From Salinimicrobium catena (lineage in GTDB: Bacteria; Bacteroidota; Bacteroidia; Flavobacteriales; Flavobacteriaceae), in the NCBI RefSeq assembly GCF_900102915.1, contig NZ_FNGG01000004.1, positions 186,001-250,000 of the forward strand: a DNA stretch of 64,000 nt, given 5' to 3'. The translations under genes were made by a program, and so were the position numbers. A model generated the notes under the pieces. The model ran no database searches, was not told the DNA's origin, and worked only from the letters and a program-made list of their open reading frames with translations. Of the stretch, positions 1 through 9,576 are shown piece after piece (positions within the stretch are counted from its first letter, which is position 1; each line of letters opens with the position of its first letter).

Positions 1-102
1 TTCCCCAAAAGCTTTTCCATCCTGGTCGCCCACAGCCTTTCCGTGGAAAACAGTTCCGTCTTCCAACAACACTATCGCTTTTTTTCTTGTTTGATATTTC
101 AT
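1..102 (-). CDS. carA: Carbamoyl-phosphate synthase small subunit, N-terminal fragment
   Basis: Only the first 34 codons lie in the window; the gene runs off the left edge. The reading frame starts with ATG at 102 and reads MKYQTRKKAIVLLEDGTVFH, which matches the start of CarA, the glutaminase subunit that feeds ammonia to CarB for carbamoyl phosphate (arginine and pyrimidine synthesis). It lies downstream of rplQ on the same strand but beyond a strong terminator, so it is probably transcribed separately. The call rests on the short N-terminus only. Confidence 0.8.
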   Translation of the reverse strand, partial: MKYQTRKKAIVLLEDGTVFHGKAVGDQDGKAFGE

Positions 103-179
103 AGAATAAACGGGTTTAAGATTTTTACCCTTTTTCAGCTTTTAAACACCAGCCGAAAAATGTGATTAGACAATATAAA

Positions 180-210
180 AAAAGGATAAGCTTTTAATCG
201 CTTATCCTTT
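180..210 (-). terminator. Rho-independent terminator of the ribosomal block
   Basis: A perfect 11-bp inverted repeat (181-191 with 200-210, 8-base loop) lies 27 bases past the rplQ stop. Read on the minus strand the stem is followed by a T run, the standard intrinsic terminator layout. It ends the long rpsL-to-rplQ block and separates it from carA. Confidence 0.85.
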
Positions 211-236
211 TAAAAATTTATGAAGTAAGAATCATT

Positions 237-728
237 TTATTCCTCTTTTCCTTCGTTGCTTTTATTCTCAGTAGCCTCTGGAGCCTTCTGTGAAGTATCG
301 GCAGATTTCTTAGACCTACCAGCCCTACGAGTAGATTTCTTCTTCTCTGGCTTGTTCACATTATAAGTCTCGTTGTAGTCAACCAGTTCGATAAGCGCCA
401 TATCAGCGTTATCTCCCAAACGGTTCCCTAACTTGATGATCCTGGTATATCCTCCCGGACGATCACCAACTTTAGGCGCTACTTCGCGGAACAATTCAGA
501 AATTGCGTTCTTGTCACGCAATTTGCTCATAACGATCCTTCTGTTGTGAGTAGTATCTTCTTTAGACTTGGTCACTAAAGGTTCCACGAACTGCTTTAAA
601 GCTTTCGCCTTGGCAACAGTGGTGTTGATGCGCTTATGTTCGATAAGTGAACAAGCCATGTTGGCCAACATCGCCTTGCGATGCGCAGTTTTTCTACCTA
701 AGTGGTTTATTTTTTTTCCGTGTCTCAT
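237..728 (-). CDS. rplQ: 50S ribosomal protein L17
   Basis: L17 of the large subunit, located near the peptide exit tunnel. The N-terminal 115 residues carry the family core ([20 protein letters not shown] and the RPGGYTRI stretch). At 163 residues it is longer than the roughly 127-residue E. coli protein; the extra length is a low-complexity Lys/Glu/Ser-rich tail, which is probably disordered. Last gene of the block, 97 bases after rpoA. Confidence 0.97.
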   Translation of the reverse strand: MRHGKKINHLGRKTAHRKAMLANMACSLIEHKRINTTVAKAKALKQFVEPLVTKSKEDTTHNRRIVMSKLRDKNAISELFREVAPKVGDRPGGYTRIIKLGNRLGDNADMALIELVDYNETYNVNKPEKKKSTRRAGRSKKSADTSQKAPEATENKSNEGKEE

Positions 729-825
729 GACATTTTTTGTTTCATCATCTTGCTGCGACCCATTTTGAGGAGCAAATTATGATGGTTAAAATTATAATTT
801 TTGACAGTTGCGTATTAAACCGCGA
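729..825 (-). other. rpoA-rplQ spacer with AT palindrome
   Basis: This 97-base gap is long for a block whose other gaps are mostly under 20 bases. It contains a perfect 14-base palindrome, aaaattataatttt, at 788-801. No terminator T run and no convincing -7 box was found. It may hold a processing or leader element for rplQ, but nothing in the sequence proves this. Confidence 0.35.
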
Positions 826-1818
826 CTAGTCTTTATCAAGTTTATATTTTGAAAGATCCATTCCGAAATTCAATCCTTTGTTGTTTACAAGCTCTTCAAG
901 CTCGGTCAAAGATTTCTTTCCAAAGTTACGGAACTTCATCAAGTCGTTTTTGTTGTATGATACAAGATCCCCAAGTGTATCCACTTCAGCAGCCTTAAGG
1001 CAGTTAAGTGCTCTCACTGAAAGATCCATATCAACCAACTTGGTTTTCAACAACTGACGCATATGAAGAGATTCCTCATCATAAGTTTCAGTTTGTGCAA
1101 TTTCATCGGCCTCCAGCGTAATGCGCTCATCAGAGAACAGCATAAAGTGGTGGATCAAAGTCTTGGCAGCTTCTGTCAAGGCATCTTTTGGATGAATTGA
1201 ACCATCTGTGATGATCTCAAAAACCAGCTTTTCATAGTCGGTCTTTTGCTCTACACGATAGTTCTCGATGCTATACTTCACATTTTTCACCGGAGTGTAA
1301 ATAGAGTCGGTATAGATAGTACCCAAAGGCGCATTGGCTTTCTTGTTCTCTTCAGCAGGAACATATCCTCTACCTTTTTCTACGGTCACCTCCATGTTAA
1401 GGTTTACCTTTTTATCCATATTACAGATCACAAGATCTGGGTTTAGGATCTGGAAACCAGAGATAAACTTTTGGAAGTGTCCTGCGGTAAGCTGCTCCTG
1501 ACCTGATACAGAAATTGTAACGGCTTCATTGTCTATTTCATCAATTTGCCTCTTGAACCTGATTTGTTTCAGGTTTAGAATAATTTCGGTTACATCTTCC
1601 ACTACCCCGGGGATAGTAGAGAATTCGTGATCTACTCCTTCCATACGGACTGAAGTGATCGCAAACCCTTCAAGTGAAGATAACAGTACTCTCCTTAAAG
1701 CGTTACCAACGGTCAATCCATAACCGGGTTCCAAAGGGCGGAATTCAAATTTCCCTTCGAAATCGGTTGAATCAATCATTATAACTTTATCGGGCTTCTG
1801 AAAATTTAATATTGCCAT
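826..1818 (-). CDS. rpoA: DNA-directed RNA polymerase subunit alpha
   Basis: Alpha subunit of RNA polymerase, 330 residues, equal to the usual length. The N-terminal domain (about 1-230), which dimerises and nucleates assembly of beta and beta-prime, carries the typical [17 protein letters not shown] segment. The C-terminal domain (about 255-330), which contacts UP elements and activators, shows the helix-hairpin-helix stretch [15 protein letters not shown]. It follows rpsD by 20 bases, the usual alpha-operon order. Confidence 0.98.
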   Translation of the reverse strand: MAILNFQKPDKVIMIDSTDFEGKFEFRPLEPGYGLTVGNALRRVLLSSLEGFAITSVRMEGVDHEFSTIPGVVEDVTEIILNLKQIRFKRQIDEIDNEAVTISVSGQEQLTAGHFQKFISGFQILNPDLVICNMDKKVNLNMEVTVEKGRGYVPAEENKKANAPLGTIYTDSIYTPVKNVKYSIENYRVEQKTDYEKLVFEIITDGSIHPKDALTEAAKTLIHHFMLFSDERITLEADEIAQTETYDEESLHMRQLLKTKLVDMDLSVRALNCLKAAEVDTLGDLVSYNKNDLMKFRNFGKKSLTELEELVNNKGLNFGMDLSKYKLDKD

Positions 1819-1838
1819 ATTACGACTTCTGTGAATTA

Positions 1839-2444
1839 TTATTTCGAATATAATTCGACGATGAATTGTTCATTTATATTTTCCGGAATTTGGACTCTTG
1901 CCGGAACAGAAACATAAGTTCCTTCTTTTGTTTCGTTGTTGAATGTGATCCATTCGTAAACATTGCTGGTATTAGCCAATGAATCCTGGATGGCGGTTAA
2001 GGATTTAGATTTCTCTCTTACTCCAACAATATCTCCGGCCTTAAGCTGGTAAGAAGGAATGTTAACTAATTCACCATTTACAGTAATGTGTCTGTGAGAA
2101 ACTAATTGTCTTGCACCACGTCTAGATGGAGCAATACCCATTCTGTAAACAACGTTATCTAAACGAGACTCACAAAGTTGTAAAAGCACCTCACCGGTAA
2201 TTCCCTGTGCACGGGTAGCTTTTTCAAACATGTTTCTGAATTGACGCTCAAGGATCCCGTAGGTATACTTGGCTTTTTGCTTCTCCATCAACTGGACAGC
2301 GTATTCAGATTTTTTACCACGACGACGGTTGTTACCGTGTTGCCCCGGAGGGTAATTTCTTTTTTCGAAAGACTTATCGTCTCCAAAAATAGCTTCCCCG
2401 AATTTACGGGCGATTTTAGTCTTTGGACCAGTATATCTTGCCAT
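1839..2444 (-). CDS. rpsD: 30S ribosomal protein S4
   Basis: S4, a primary 16S rRNA binder that starts assembly of the 30S body; 201 residues. The S4 RNA-binding domain is visible around residues 95-155 ([12 protein letters not shown], then the [13 protein letters not shown] motif). In many bacteria S4 represses its own operon by binding mRNA; here an 86-base gap with a long hairpin directly precedes its start codon, so local feedback is plausible. Confidence 0.97.
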   Translation of the reverse strand: MARYTGPKTKIARKFGEAIFGDDKSFEKRNYPPGQHGNNRRRGKKSEYAVQLMEKQKAKYTYGILERQFRNMFEKATRAQGITGEVLLQLCESRLDNVVYRMGIAPSRRGARQLVSHRHITVNGELVNIPSYQLKAGDIVGVREKSKSLTAIQDSLANTSNVYEWITFNNETKEGTYVSVPARVQIPENINEQFIVELYSK

Positions 2445-2459
2445 TGAAAATTTGATTTA

Positions 2460-2510
2460 AAGCAAGCGATCAGGAATTAAGGTCACTGTCCTTCGCTGAT
2501 CTCTTTGCTT
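2460..2510 (-). promoter_or_regulatory. Hairpin leader before rpsD, possible S4-binding element
   Basis: Three nested helices lie in the rpsK-rpsD gap: 2460-2465 with 2505-2510 (AAGCAA/TTGCTT), 2468-2473 with 2496-2501 (GATCAG/CTGATC), and 2479-2482 with 2490-2493 (AAGG/CCTT) closing a 7-base loop. The helices are separated by small internal loops, and no T run follows, so this is not a terminator. The position just before rpsD fits an autoregulatory leader. The pairing is seen in the sequence; the regulatory role is inferred. Confidence 0.5.
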
Positions 2511-2530
2511 ACTTTTATTATACTTATTAA

Positions 2531-2920
2531 TTAAACTCTACGTCTTTTAGGAGGACGACATCCGTTGTGTGGAAGCGGAGTAATATCGATGATCTCGGTT
2601 ACTTCGATTCCTGCATTGTGAAGGGAACGAATGGCAGATTCTCTACCGTTTCCTGGTCCTTTCACAAATACTTTCACTTTGCGCAAACCGGCTTCGTGAG
2701 CCACTTTAGACGCATCTTCAGCAGCTAGCTGAGCTGCATAAGGAGTGTTCTTCTTAGATCCTCTAAAGCCCATTTTACCGGCTGAAGACCAAGAGATCAC
2801 ATCTCCTTTTTTATTGGTTAAGGAAATAATAATGTTGTTGAAAGAAGCAGTAACATGCGCTTCTCCAATAGACTCAACATTTACCTTACGTTTCTTTTGA
2901 GTTACTTTAGCTTTTGCCAT
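2531..2920 (-). CDS. rpsK: 30S ribosomal protein S11
   Basis: S11 of the 30S platform, contacting 16S rRNA and S7 near the E site. It has 129 residues, as usual, with the family segments [20 protein letters not shown] and, near the C-terminus, [18 protein letters not shown]. It sits 8 bases after rpsM, in the normal alpha-operon order. Confidence 0.98.
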   Translation of the reverse strand: MAKAKVTQKKRKVNVESIGEAHVTASFNNIIISLTNKKGDVISWSSAGKMGFRGSKKNTPYAAQLAAEDASKVAHEAGLRKVKVFVKGPGNGRESAIRSLHNAGIEVTEIIDITPLPHNGCRPPKRRRV

Positions 2921-2928
2921 CCTACTTA

Positions 2929-3303
2929 TTATTTAGTTGCTTTCTTCTTGTTGGCAACTGTTTTTCTTCTTCCTTTTCTTGTTCTGGAGTTGTTCTTGGT
3001 TCTTTGTCCTCTTAACGGTAATCCCGCTCTGTGACGAATTCCTCTGTAACTTCCAATATCCATCAAGCGCTTGATGCTCAATTGAACTTCTGAACGTAAT
3101 TCTCCTTCGATCTTATACTCACCAACAGTTTCACGAATTCTTCCGATCTCGTCGTCATTCCAGTCTGAAACTTTCTTATCTTCTTCTACGTTGGCAGCCT
3201 TAAGGATCTCCTGAGCTCTGCTCTTTCCAATTCCGAAGATATAGGTCAATGCTATAACGCCTCGCTTTTGTTTTGGTATATCAACACCTGCAATTCTAGC
3301 CAT
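2929..3303 (-). CDS. rpsM: 30S ribosomal protein S13
   Basis: S13 of the 30S head, forming bridges to the 50S subunit and touching P-site tRNA. It has 124 residues with an N-terminal helix-two-turns-helix ([18 protein letters not shown]) and the conserved [20 protein letters not shown] near the C-terminus. It follows rpmJ by 2 bases. Confidence 0.98.
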   Translation of the reverse strand: MARIAGVDIPKQKRGVIALTYIFGIGKSRAQEILKAANVEEDKKVSDWNDDEIGRIRETVGEYKIEGELRSEVQLSIKRLMDIGSYRGIRHRAGLPLRGQRTKNNSRTRKGRRKTVANKKKATK

Positions 3304-3305
3304 AA

Positions 3306-3422
3306 CTACCCTTGTCTTTGTTTAAATTTTGGATTCTTTTTGTTAATTACGTACAGTCTGCCTTTTCTACGCACAATCTTGCACTCGGCACTTCTTTTTT
3401 TAATTGATGCTCTAACTTTCAT
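3306..3422 (-). CDS. rpmJ: 50S ribosomal protein L36 (zinc-free form)
   Basis: A 38-residue protein beginning [20 protein letters not shown] and ending in KQRQG. It contains a single cysteine (C14) and so cannot form the Cys-rich zinc site found in the other L36 type; this is the zinc-independent form. It is placed exactly between infA (5 bases) and rpsM (2 bases), the expected slot. Confidence 0.93.
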   Translation of the reverse strand: MKVRASIKKRSAECKIVRRKGRLYVINKKNPKFKQRQG

Positions 3423-3427
3423 AGTTA

Positions 3428-3643
3428 TTAGTATCTGTAAGTTATTCGAGCCTTAGATAAATCATACGGGCTCATTTCTAATTTCACTTTGTCCCCAGGC
3501 AATAACTTAATATAATGCATGCGCATTTTACCTGAAATATGTGCGGTCACAACGTGACCATTTTCTAATTCCACCCGGATCATGGCATTTGACAATGCCT
3601 CAATGATCGTTCCGTCTTGTTCTATCGCCGGTTGTTTTGCCAT
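3428..3643 (-). CDS. infA: Translation initiation factor IF-1
   Basis: IF-1 binds the ribosomal A site during initiation and works with IF-2 and IF-3. Its 71 residues form a single OB fold (family length 71-72), with the typical [20 protein letters not shown] and [20 protein letters not shown] segments. secY ends just upstream with a 1-base gap. No adk or map gene lies between secY and infA, unlike the arrangement in many Gram-positives. Confidence 0.98.
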   Translation of the reverse strand: MAKQPAIEQDGTIIEALSNAMIRVELENGHVVTAHISGKMRMHYIKLLPGDKVKLEMSPYDLSKARITYRY

Positions 3644-3644
3644 A

Positions 3645-4982
3645 TTATGCTACTGCTTTTCTGTTTTTCCCGGTTTTCATTAACCCATCATAGTGTCTAT
3701 TCAACAGGTAAGAATTCACCTGCTGCATAGTGTCAATTGCAACTCCAACCATGATCAATAACGAAGTACCGCCAAAGAACAATGCCCAGCCTGCCTGCAC
3801 ACCAAGCAGGGAAACGATAATTGCAGGGAACACTGCGATGATCGCCAGAAATATAGAACCCGGTAGGGTAATTTGTGACATAATCCTGTCTAAAAATTCG
3901 GCAGTTTCAGTACCGGGACGGATCCCAGGAATGAAACCTCCACTTCGCTTCAAATCATCAGCCATTTTATTGGTAGGCACTGTAATCGCGGTGTAAAAGT
4001 ACGTAAAAATAATGATTAACAACGCGAACACTAAATTGTACCAAAATCCGAAGATATCACTAAAGGCGGCAGTTACTCCCTGCGCGGTCTCAGACTGTGA
4101 CAGTCCGGCTACCGCCGCCGGGATGAACATGATCGCCTGCGCGAATATGATCGGCATTACCCCAGAAGCGTTAAGCTTAAGAGGAATATATTGTCTTGAT
4201 CCAAAAACGTTCTTCTCGTACCCGCCTGTAGCCGTTCTTCTGGCATATTGTACAGGTATCTGTCGAACAGCCATCACCAACATTACACTTCCAAGGATGA
4301 TCGCGAACCAGATCACCAGTTCGATCAGGATCATAATAAGACCTCCGTTGGATTCGAATACTCTGGAAACAAACTCCTGAATAAATGCCTGCGGCAAGGT
4401 TGCGATGATACCCACCATAATCAATAGTGAGATACCATTTCCAATACCTTTATCAGTGATCTTCTCACCCAGCCACATCGCAAAGATGGTTCCTGTAGCA
4501 AGTATGATCACAGAAGACACTACGAAAGTCACGTTATTTCCAAGTAGAAAAGCGCTAGATGGCAGGGTTGCAAACAGGTTATAGATATACCCGGGTCCCT
4601 GCACCAGTGTAATGGCAATGGTCAACCATCTTGTGATCTGGTTGATCCTTCTTCTCCCGCTTTCTCCTTCCTTTTGAAGTTTTTGAAGGTAAGGAACCGC
4701 GATTCCCATCAACTGAACTACAATAGAGGCAGAAATATAAGGCATGATCCCCAGTGCAAATACAGAGGCATTAGAAAATGCACCCCCGGTAAAGGCGTTC
4801 AACAATCCCAGCAATCCACCTTCTGTCTGGGTAGACAAGTTAGCTAGTTGAGAGGCATCTATTCCCGGTAGTACTACCTGTGCACCAAAGCGATACACCA
4901 ACAACAGACCGAGGGTCACTAAAATTCTATTTTTTAGCTCCTCGATCTTCCAGATATTCTTTAATGTATTGATGAATTTCAT
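3645..4982 (-). CDS. secY: Protein translocase subunit SecY
   Basis: Central channel of the Sec translocon in the inner membrane, partner of SecE and SecG. It has 445 residues and about ten hydrophobic segments; the plug-region start ([10 protein letters not shown]) and the cytoplasmic-loop segments VQYARRT and [10 protein letters not shown] are recognisable. It is co-transcribed with rplO (11 bases upstream) and infA (1 base downstream), the normal spc arrangement. Confidence 0.98.
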   Translation of the reverse strand: MKFINTLKNIWKIEELKNRILVTLGLLLVYRFGAQVVLPGIDASQLANLSTQTEGGLLGLLNAFTGGAFSNASVFALGIMPYISASIVVQLMGIAVPYLQKLQKEGESGRRRINQITRWLTIAITLVQGPGYIYNLFATLPSSAFLLGNNVTFVVSSVIILATGTIFAMWLGEKITDKGIGNGISLLIMVGIIATLPQAFIQEFVSRVFESNGGLIMILIELVIWFAIILGSVMLVMAVRQIPVQYARRTATGGYEKNVFGSRQYIPLKLNASGVMPIIFAQAIMFIPAAVAGLSQSETAQGVTAAFSDIFGFWYNLVFALLIIIFTYFYTAITVPTNKMADDLKRSGGFIPGIRPGTETAEFLDRIMSQITLPGSIFLAIIAVFPAIIVSLLGVQAGWALFFGGTSLLIMVGVAIDTMQQVNSYLLNRHYDGLMKTGKNRKAVA

Positions 4983-4993
4983 GTGCTTATCTA

Positions 4994-5446
4994 TTATAAA
5001 GTAACAGCTTCACCACCAGCCGCTTCAATAGCTTGCTTTGCTGAGGCAGTAAATTTATGAACAGATATTTTCAACTTAGCTTTCAATTCTCCTCTACCTA
5101 ATATCTTTACCAATTCGTTCTTGGTTGCCAAACCATTCTCAATAAGAACGTTCATGTCAACCGTATCCTTCACTTTACCATTATCAACTAAAGTTTGAAG
5201 GGTATCAAGGTTGATTCCCTGGTATTCTTTACGGTTGATATTGTTAAATCCGAATTTTGGCACACGTCTTTGAAGTGGCATTTGCCCACCTTCAAATCCT
5301 ATCTTTCTGGAGTAACCAGAACGTGACTTGGCCCCTTTGTGACCACGGGTTGCGGTTCCACCTTTACCCGATCCTTCACCACGACCAACACGCTTATTGT
5401 TACTTTGAACTGAACCTTTTGCAGGTTTTAAGTTACTTAAATCCAT
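4994..5446 (-). CDS. rplO: 50S ribosomal protein L15
   Basis: Late-assembly large-subunit protein, 150 residues. The Gly/Arg-rich N-terminal half (KRVGRGEGSGKGGTATRGHK) threads into 23S rRNA, and the globular C-terminal half ends in KFTASAKQAIEAAGGEA. It lies between rpmD (9 bases) and secY. Confidence 0.98.
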   Translation of the reverse strand: MDLSNLKPAKGSVQSNNKRVGRGEGSGKGGTATRGHKGAKSRSGYSRKIGFEGGQMPLQRRVPKFGFNNINRKEYQGINLDTLQTLVDNGKVKDTVDMNVLIENGLATKNELVKILGRGELKAKLKISVHKFTASAKQAIEAAGGEAVTL

Positions 5447-5455
5447 GTGAGTTTC

Positions 5456-5638
5456 TTATTTCGTTTCCTCAGTGGAAACCAAGTGTTTTACTTTACTTAC
5501 CATACCAAGGATGTTTGGCGTATTCTCGTGCTCCACAACCTGACCAATCTTCTTAAGACCAAGTGCTTCCAAAGTACGTTTTTGGTTCTGAGTGCGTTTG
5601 ATGGCACTTTTTACCTGAGTTACTTTTATCTTTCCCAT
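5456..5638 (-). CDS. rpmD: 50S ribosomal protein L30
   Basis: Short bacterial L30, 60 residues, with the diagnostic VKSAIKRTQNQKRTLEALGL at residues 9-28. It binds 23S rRNA domain II. It lies in the usual place between rpsE (12 bases) and rplO (9 bases). Confidence 0.97.
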   Translation of the reverse strand: MGKIKVTQVKSAIKRTQNQKRTLEALGLKKIGQVVEHENTPNILGMVSKVKHLVSTEETK

Positions 5639-5650
5639 TTTTCCTTGTTA

Positions 5651-6175
5651 TTATCCTTTAAAAACCTTTTCAAGCGAGATTCCGCGTTGCTTGGCAACAG
5701 TCTCAGCACTTCTTAATTGCAATAAAGCATCAAAAGTAGCTTTTACCACGTTGTGTGGGTTGGAAGATCCCTGGTTCTTTGAAAGTACATCATGCACTCC
5801 AACAGACTCCAGTACCGCACGAATCGCACCACCGGCGATAACCCCTGTACCAGGCGCTGCCGGAAGAAGCATTACACGTGCTCCACCGTATTTTCCTTTT
5901 TGCTCGTGTGGTAGCGTACCCTTGTTCAATGGGATACGCACCAGGTTTTTCTTTGCGTCTTCTACTGCTTTAGAAATAGCGTCTGCTACCTCTTTAGATT
6001 TTCCTAACCCGTGGCCTACAACCCCGTTTTCGTCACCTACAACTACAATAGCAGAAAAACCAAAAGCTCTACCACCTTTTGTAACTTTAGTAACACGTTG
6101 CACACCAACCAATCGGTCTTTTAATTCAAGACCTCCCGGCTTTACAAGTTCTACGTTTTTATAATCCTGATACAT
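5651..6175 (-). CDS. rpsE: 30S ribosomal protein S5
   Basis: S5 takes part in decoding fidelity and in the mRNA entry helicase activity with S3 and S4. The 174 residues comprise a double-stranded-RNA-binding-like N-terminal domain ([20 protein letters not shown]) and a C-terminal domain with the [18 protein letters not shown] stretch. It lies in the standard spc order after rplR, with a 5-base gap. Confidence 0.98.
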   Translation of the reverse strand: MYQDYKNVELVKPGGLELKDRLVGVQRVTKVTKGGRAFGFSAIVVVGDENGVVGHGLGKSKEVADAISKAVEDAKKNLVRIPLNKGTLPHEQKGKYGGARVMLLPAAPGTGVIAGGAIRAVLESVGVHDVLSKNQGSSNPHNVVKATFDALLQLRSAETVAKQRGISLEKVFKG

Positions 6176-6180
6176 ATCTT

Positions 6181-6537
6181 CTAGAATTTAAGTCCTCCTT
6201 CGCGAGCACCTTCTGCTAATGATTTTACTCTTCCGTGGTACAAATAACCGCTTCTGTCAAAAGAAATGGTATCAATACCTGCTTTCAAGGCCTTTTCAGC
6301 AATAGCTTTACCTACTAAAGCTGCCTGTTCTCTCTTGTTACCTTCCGAAGAAGCAACATCTTTGTCTCTTGAAGAAGCGGCAACAATGGTAGTTCCATCC
6401 TCGTCATTCACTATCTGAGCATAAATTTCTTTATTGCTTCTGAATACTGACAATCTTGGACGCGCTCCAGTACCGACGATATCCTTACGGATTCTCTTCT
6501 TAATTTTATTTCTTCTATCTTGTTTTGACACTGCCAT
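6181..6537 (-). CDS. rplR: 50S ribosomal protein L18
   Basis: L18 binds 5S rRNA together with L5 and L25 and anchors it in the central protuberance. It has 118 residues, starts with a basic stretch ([19 protein letters not shown]), and ends with the conserved [20 protein letters not shown]. It is 11 bases downstream of rplF. Confidence 0.98.
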   Translation of the reverse strand: MAVSKQDRRNKIKKRIRKDIVGTGARPRLSVFRSNKEIYAQIVNDEDGTTIVAASSRDKDVASSEGNKREQAALVGKAIAEKALKAGIDTISFDRSGYLYHGRVKSLAEGAREGGLKF

Positions 6538-6548
6538 AACTAAACTTA

Positions 6549-7091
6549 TTAAGCTGATTTACCTGCTTTTCTTCTCAATTGCTCTCCAACGAATTTAATA
6601 CCTTTTCCTTTGTAAGGTTCAGGTTTTCTGAAAGAACGAATTTTCGCAGCTACCTGGCCTACCAATTGCTTGTCATAAGAGGTCAATTTCACGATAGGGT
6701 TCTTCCCTTTCTCAGAAATTGTCTCCACCTTAATTTCAGGGGCCAAATCTAAGATAATGTTATGAGAGTACCCAATGGCAAGATCTAATTTCTGACCTTG
6801 ATTGGATGCCCTGTATCCAACACCTACTAATTCCAGCTCTTTTGTAAAGCCGTTAGAAACCCCTTCGATCATGTTCATGATCAAAGCACGGTATAATCCG
6901 TGTTTGGCTTTCTGATCTTTTTTCTCTGAAGGGCGCTCAAAAGTGATCACGTTATCCTCGATCTTAACATCGATATCCTGAACCTCCTGAGTAAGCTCTC
7001 CTAATTTTCCTTTTACCGTAACAACTCCGTCCTTAAGGTCTACAGTAACACCTTCGGGAATTGTGATCGGGCTTTTACCTATTCTTGACAT
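6549..7091 (-). CDS. rplF: 50S ribosomal protein L6
   Basis: L6 lies near the factor-binding site at the base of the L7/L12 stalk. It has 180 residues in two similar domains, beginning [14 protein letters not shown] and containing the C-terminal-domain signature [14 protein letters not shown]. It lies 18 bases after rpsH in normal spc order. Confidence 0.98.
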   Translation of the reverse strand: MSRIGKSPITIPEGVTVDLKDGVVTVKGKLGELTQEVQDIDVKIEDNVITFERPSEKKDQKAKHGLYRALIMNMIEGVSNGFTKELELVGVGYRASNQGQKLDLAIGYSHNIILDLAPEIKVETISEKGKNPIVKLTSYDKQLVGQVAAKIRSFRKPEPYKGKGIKFVGEQLRRKAGKSA

Positions 7092-7109
7092 TTCTTTTCG
7101 TCTTTAAAA

Positions 7110-7508
7110 TTAGTAAACGTAGCACAATACCTCACCACCAACTTTCTCTTGCTGAGCCTGCTTCCCGGTCATTACACCGTGAGAAGTAGAAACGATAGCA
7201 ATACCCAAACCATTCAAGATTCGAGGCAGTTCATTGGCACCGGCATACTTACGCAAACCAGGTTTACTTATTCGCTGAATTTTCTTGATCACAGGCTCTT
7301 TAGTTATCTTGTCGTACTTAAGAGCGATCTTGATGCTCCCCTGAGCGGTAGAGTCATCAAACTTGTAACTAAGAATATATCCCTGGTCGAATAATATCTT
7401 GGTAATTTCCTTTTTAAGATTAGAAGCCGGGATCTCTACCACTCTATGGTTGGCAGCGACCGCATTTCTAATTCTTGTTAAATAATCTGCAATAGGATCT
7501 GTATTCAT
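7110..7508 (-). CDS. rpsH: 30S ribosomal protein S8
   Basis: S8 is a primary binder of the 16S central domain and, in E. coli, the translational repressor of the spc operon. It has 132 residues with NTDPIADYLTRIRNA at the start and the C-terminal signature ISTSHGVMTGKQAQ. A 68-base gap with a possible hairpin separates it from rpsN, one of the few long gaps in the block. Confidence 0.98.
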   Translation of the reverse strand: MNTDPIADYLTRIRNAVAANHRVVEIPASNLKKEITKILFDQGYILSYKFDDSTAQGSIKIALKYDKITKEPVIKKIQRISKPGLRKYAGANELPRILNGLGIAIVSTSHGVMTGKQAQQEKVGGEVLCYVY

Positions 7509-7522
7509 CTATCTTAATTTGC

Positions 7523-7564
7523 GAATGTGGTTTTCTACAGGTACATCCCGAAGAACCTTCATTC
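7523..7564 (-). promoter_or_regulatory. Possible hairpin upstream of rpsH
   Basis: In the 68-base rpsN-rpsH gap, GAATG/CATTC (7523-7527 with 7560-7564) and GGTT/AACC (7529-7532 with 7554-7557) can pair, enclosing a 21-base loop. The helices are short and the loop is large, so the fold is weak on its own. The position fits feedback control by S8, but this is inference only. Confidence 0.25.
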
Positions 7565-7576
7565 AATTTATAATTC

Positions 7577-7846
7577 TTACCAACTAGCCTTTTTAACTCC
7601 TGGAATTAATCCGTTGTTCGCCATTTCGCGGAAAGTTACCCTTGAAATACCAAACTGCCTCATGTACCCTCTAGGCCTTCCGGTCAATTTGCAACGATTG
7701 TGCAAACGAACAGGAGATGAGTTTTTTGGAAGTTTCTGTAGTGCTTCGTAGTCACCAGCCTCTTTAAGAGCCTTGCGCTTTTCAGCATACTTCTCTACCA
7801 GTTTTTGTCTCTTCACCTCACGGGCTTTCATTGATTCTTTAGCCAT
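7577..7846 (-). CDS. rpsN: 30S ribosomal protein S14 (zinc-free form)
   Basis: S14 of the 30S head, 89 residues. It carries the family signature [20 protein letters not shown] but lacks the CxxC pairs of the zinc-ribbon form, so it is the zinc-independent type. Together with the zinc-free L36 in this block this suggests a low zinc requirement for the core ribosome. It follows rplE by 2 bases. Confidence 0.97.
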   Translation of the reverse strand: MAKESMKAREVKRQKLVEKYAEKRKALKEAGDYEALQKLPKNSSPVRLHNRCKLTGRPRGYMRQFGISRVTFREMANNGLIPGVKKASW

Positions 7847-7848
7847 AA

Positions 7849-8400
7849 TTAATTCTTTTTAAAAGGTAATCCTAGTTCGGTTAACAATGATTTTGCTTCT
7901 TTATCGGTATTGGCAGAAGTCACAAAGGTAATATCCATACCATTGATCCTATTTACCTTATCGATATCGATCTCTGGGAAGATGATCTGCTCGGTGATCC
8001 CGAGGTTGTAGTTTCCTCTTCCGTCAAAACCAGTAGCCTTGATACCGTTGAAATCACGCACACGTGGAAGTGCAGAAGTGATCAAACGATCTAAAAATTC
8101 ATACATTCTCTCTCCACGTAAAGTAACTTTTGCACCAATAGGCATTCCTTTACGAAGTTTGAAAGAAGCAACGTCTTTTTTAGAAATGGTCGCAACCGCT
8201 TTTTGACCGGTAATAGCTGTTAATTCATCAACAGCATGGTCAATAAGTTTCTTGTCTGCAACAGCAGCTCCAACTCCGCGGCTCACTACGATCTTCTGTA
8301 GTTTAGGAACCTCCATTACGTTGGAGTAGCTGAATTCTTCTGTAAGAGAAGAGATCACTCTCTCTTTATACTCTTGCTTAAGTCTTGGTACGTATGCCAT
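7849..8400 (-). CDS. rplE: 50S ribosomal protein L5
   Basis: L5 binds 5S rRNA and contacts P-site tRNA in the central protuberance. It has 183 residues with typical segments ([34 protein letters not shown], and the C-terminal [19 protein letters not shown]). Gaps of 2 bases on both sides indicate close co-transcription with rplX and rpsN. Confidence 0.98.
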   Translation of the reverse strand: MAYVPRLKQEYKERVISSLTEEFSYSNVMEVPKLQKIVVSRGVGAAVADKKLIDHAVDELTAITGQKAVATISKKDVASFKLRKGMPIGAKVTLRGERMYEFLDRLITSALPRVRDFNGIKATGFDGRGNYNLGITEQIIFPEIDIDKVNRINGMDITFVTSANTDKEAKSLLTELGLPFKKN

Positions 8401-8402
8401 AA

Positions 8403-8714
8403 CTAAATTACTTCATTAGATTTTTTGGAAAACCTTACTTTCTTCCCATCCTCTTCTCTATATCCAACTCTGGTGGCATCACCATTCTTGTCGATCAATG
8501 ACAAGTTGGAGATATGAATAGGAGCTTCCTTCTTCTTGATTCCTCCCTGTGGATTGGCAGCACTTGGCTTCTCATGTTTGGATACCATGTTCACGCCTTC
8601 CACGATTGCTTTATTCTTATCCAGGAAAACCTGCTGTACTTTACCTTCCTGACCTTTGTGGTCTCCGGCAGTTACCCGCACAGTATCTCCTGTTTTTATT
8701 TTAAGCTTTTTCAT
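8403..8714 (-). CDS. rplX: 50S ribosomal protein L24
   Basis: L24 initiates 50S assembly. It is 103 residues from the ATG at 8714 ([20 protein letters not shown]), which matches the family start and length. The frame is open further upstream to 8756, but those 14 residues overlap rplN and do not resemble L24, so the shorter start is chosen. The KOW motif is at about residues 7-33 ([17 protein letters not shown]). Confidence 0.97.
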   Translation of the reverse strand: MKKLKIKTGDTVRVTAGDHKGQEGKVQQVFLDKNKAIVEGVNMVSKHEKPSAANPQGGIKKKEAPIHISNLSLIDKNGDATRVGYREEDGKKVRFSKKSNEVI

Positions 8715-8727
8715 TTTATTTAATGTA

Positions 8728-9096
8728 TTAAAGCACTTCTGGTGCCAATGATACAATCTTCATGAATTGCTTATCACGAAGTTCACGTGCTACAGGACCA
8801 AATACACGAGTTCCTCTCATCTCCCCTGTTGGGTTAAGCAGAACACATGCGTTATCGTCAAAACGGATGTAAGATCCGTCTGGTCTACGCACTTCTTTTT
8901 TGGTACGAACAACAACTGCTGTTGAAACTGCACCTTTTTTTACGTTTCCATTAGGTGTAGCTTCTTTTACACTGACAACGATCTTGTCTCCAACAGAAGC
9001 GTATCTCTTCTTTGTACCACCCAATACACGAATCACTAAAACTTCTTTAGCCCCGGTATTGTCAGCAACTCTTAATCTAGACTCTTGTTGTACCAT
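8728..9096 (-). CDS. rplN: 50S ribosomal protein L14
   Basis: L14 forms intersubunit bridges and is the docking site of the silencing factor RsfS. Its 122 residues start [17 protein letters not shown] and carry the [13 protein letters not shown] signature near the C-terminus. It is 2 bases after rpsQ. Confidence 0.98.
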   Translation of the reverse strand: MVQQESRLRVADNTGAKEVLVIRVLGGTKKRYASVGDKIVVSVKEATPNGNVKKGAVSTAVVVRTKKEVRRPDGSYIRFDDNACVLLNPTGEMRGTRVFGPVARELRDKQFMKIVSLAPEVL

Positions 9097-9098
9097 AA

Positions 9099-9356
9099 TT
9101 ACTTCGCTCTTTCAATTATTTCTACTAATCTCCAGCATTTAGATTTACTCAAAGGACGAGTTTCCATGATCCTTACTGTATCTCCAATGTTGCAGTCGTT
9201 TGTTTCGTCGTGTGCCACGTATTTTTTCGTTTTCAAAACGAATTTTCCATACATGGGGTGCTTTACTTTTTTAGTTTCAGAAACCACGATTGATTTCATC
9301 ATCTTATTACTGGTAACAACACCTATACGCTCTTTTCTTAAGTTTCTTTTTTCCAT
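9099..9356 (-). CDS. rpsQ: 30S ribosomal protein S17
   Basis: Early-binding 30S protein with an OB fold, 85 residues. Recognised by [16 protein letters not shown] near the start and [20 protein letters not shown] in the second half. It lies 17 bases after rpmC. Confidence 0.98.
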   Translation of the reverse strand: MEKRNLRKERIGVVTSNKMMKSIVVSETKKVKHPMYGKFVLKTKKYVAHDETNDCNIGDTVRIMETRPLSKSKCWRLVEIIERAK

Positions 9357-9373
9357 TTTCAGCAGAATAACAC

Positions 9374-9565
9374 TTATTGTTGTTCTCTTTTAGTTAACTC
9401 TGTAGCAATACGCGCTATAGATCTTCTTACAGTTCTTAACTGTATCGGGTTCTCTAATGGCGATACTGCGTGAGCCATTTTTAGATCGGAATATGATTTC
9501 CTTGCCTTACCAAGTTCTTCCTGTAATTCTGCTACAGACAATTCTCTTACTTCTGATTGTTTCAT
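9374..9565 (-). CDS. rpmC: 50S ribosomal protein L29
   Basis: L29 lies at the exit tunnel beside L23 and helps dock trigger factor and SRP. It is a 63-residue helical hairpin, typical for the family ([20 protein letters not shown], then [19 protein letters not shown]). It is 11 bases downstream of rplP. Confidence 0.97.
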   Translation of the reverse strand: MKQSEVRELSVAELQEELGKARKSYSDLKMAHAVSPLENPIQLRTVRRSIARIATELTKREQQ

Positions 9566-9576
9566 AACGATTCTAA

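Noticed and set aside
5691-6164. 157-codon open frame on plus strand opposite rpsE
   Set aside because: A shadow of a strongly conserved ribosomal gene; no promoter and no plausible protein features.
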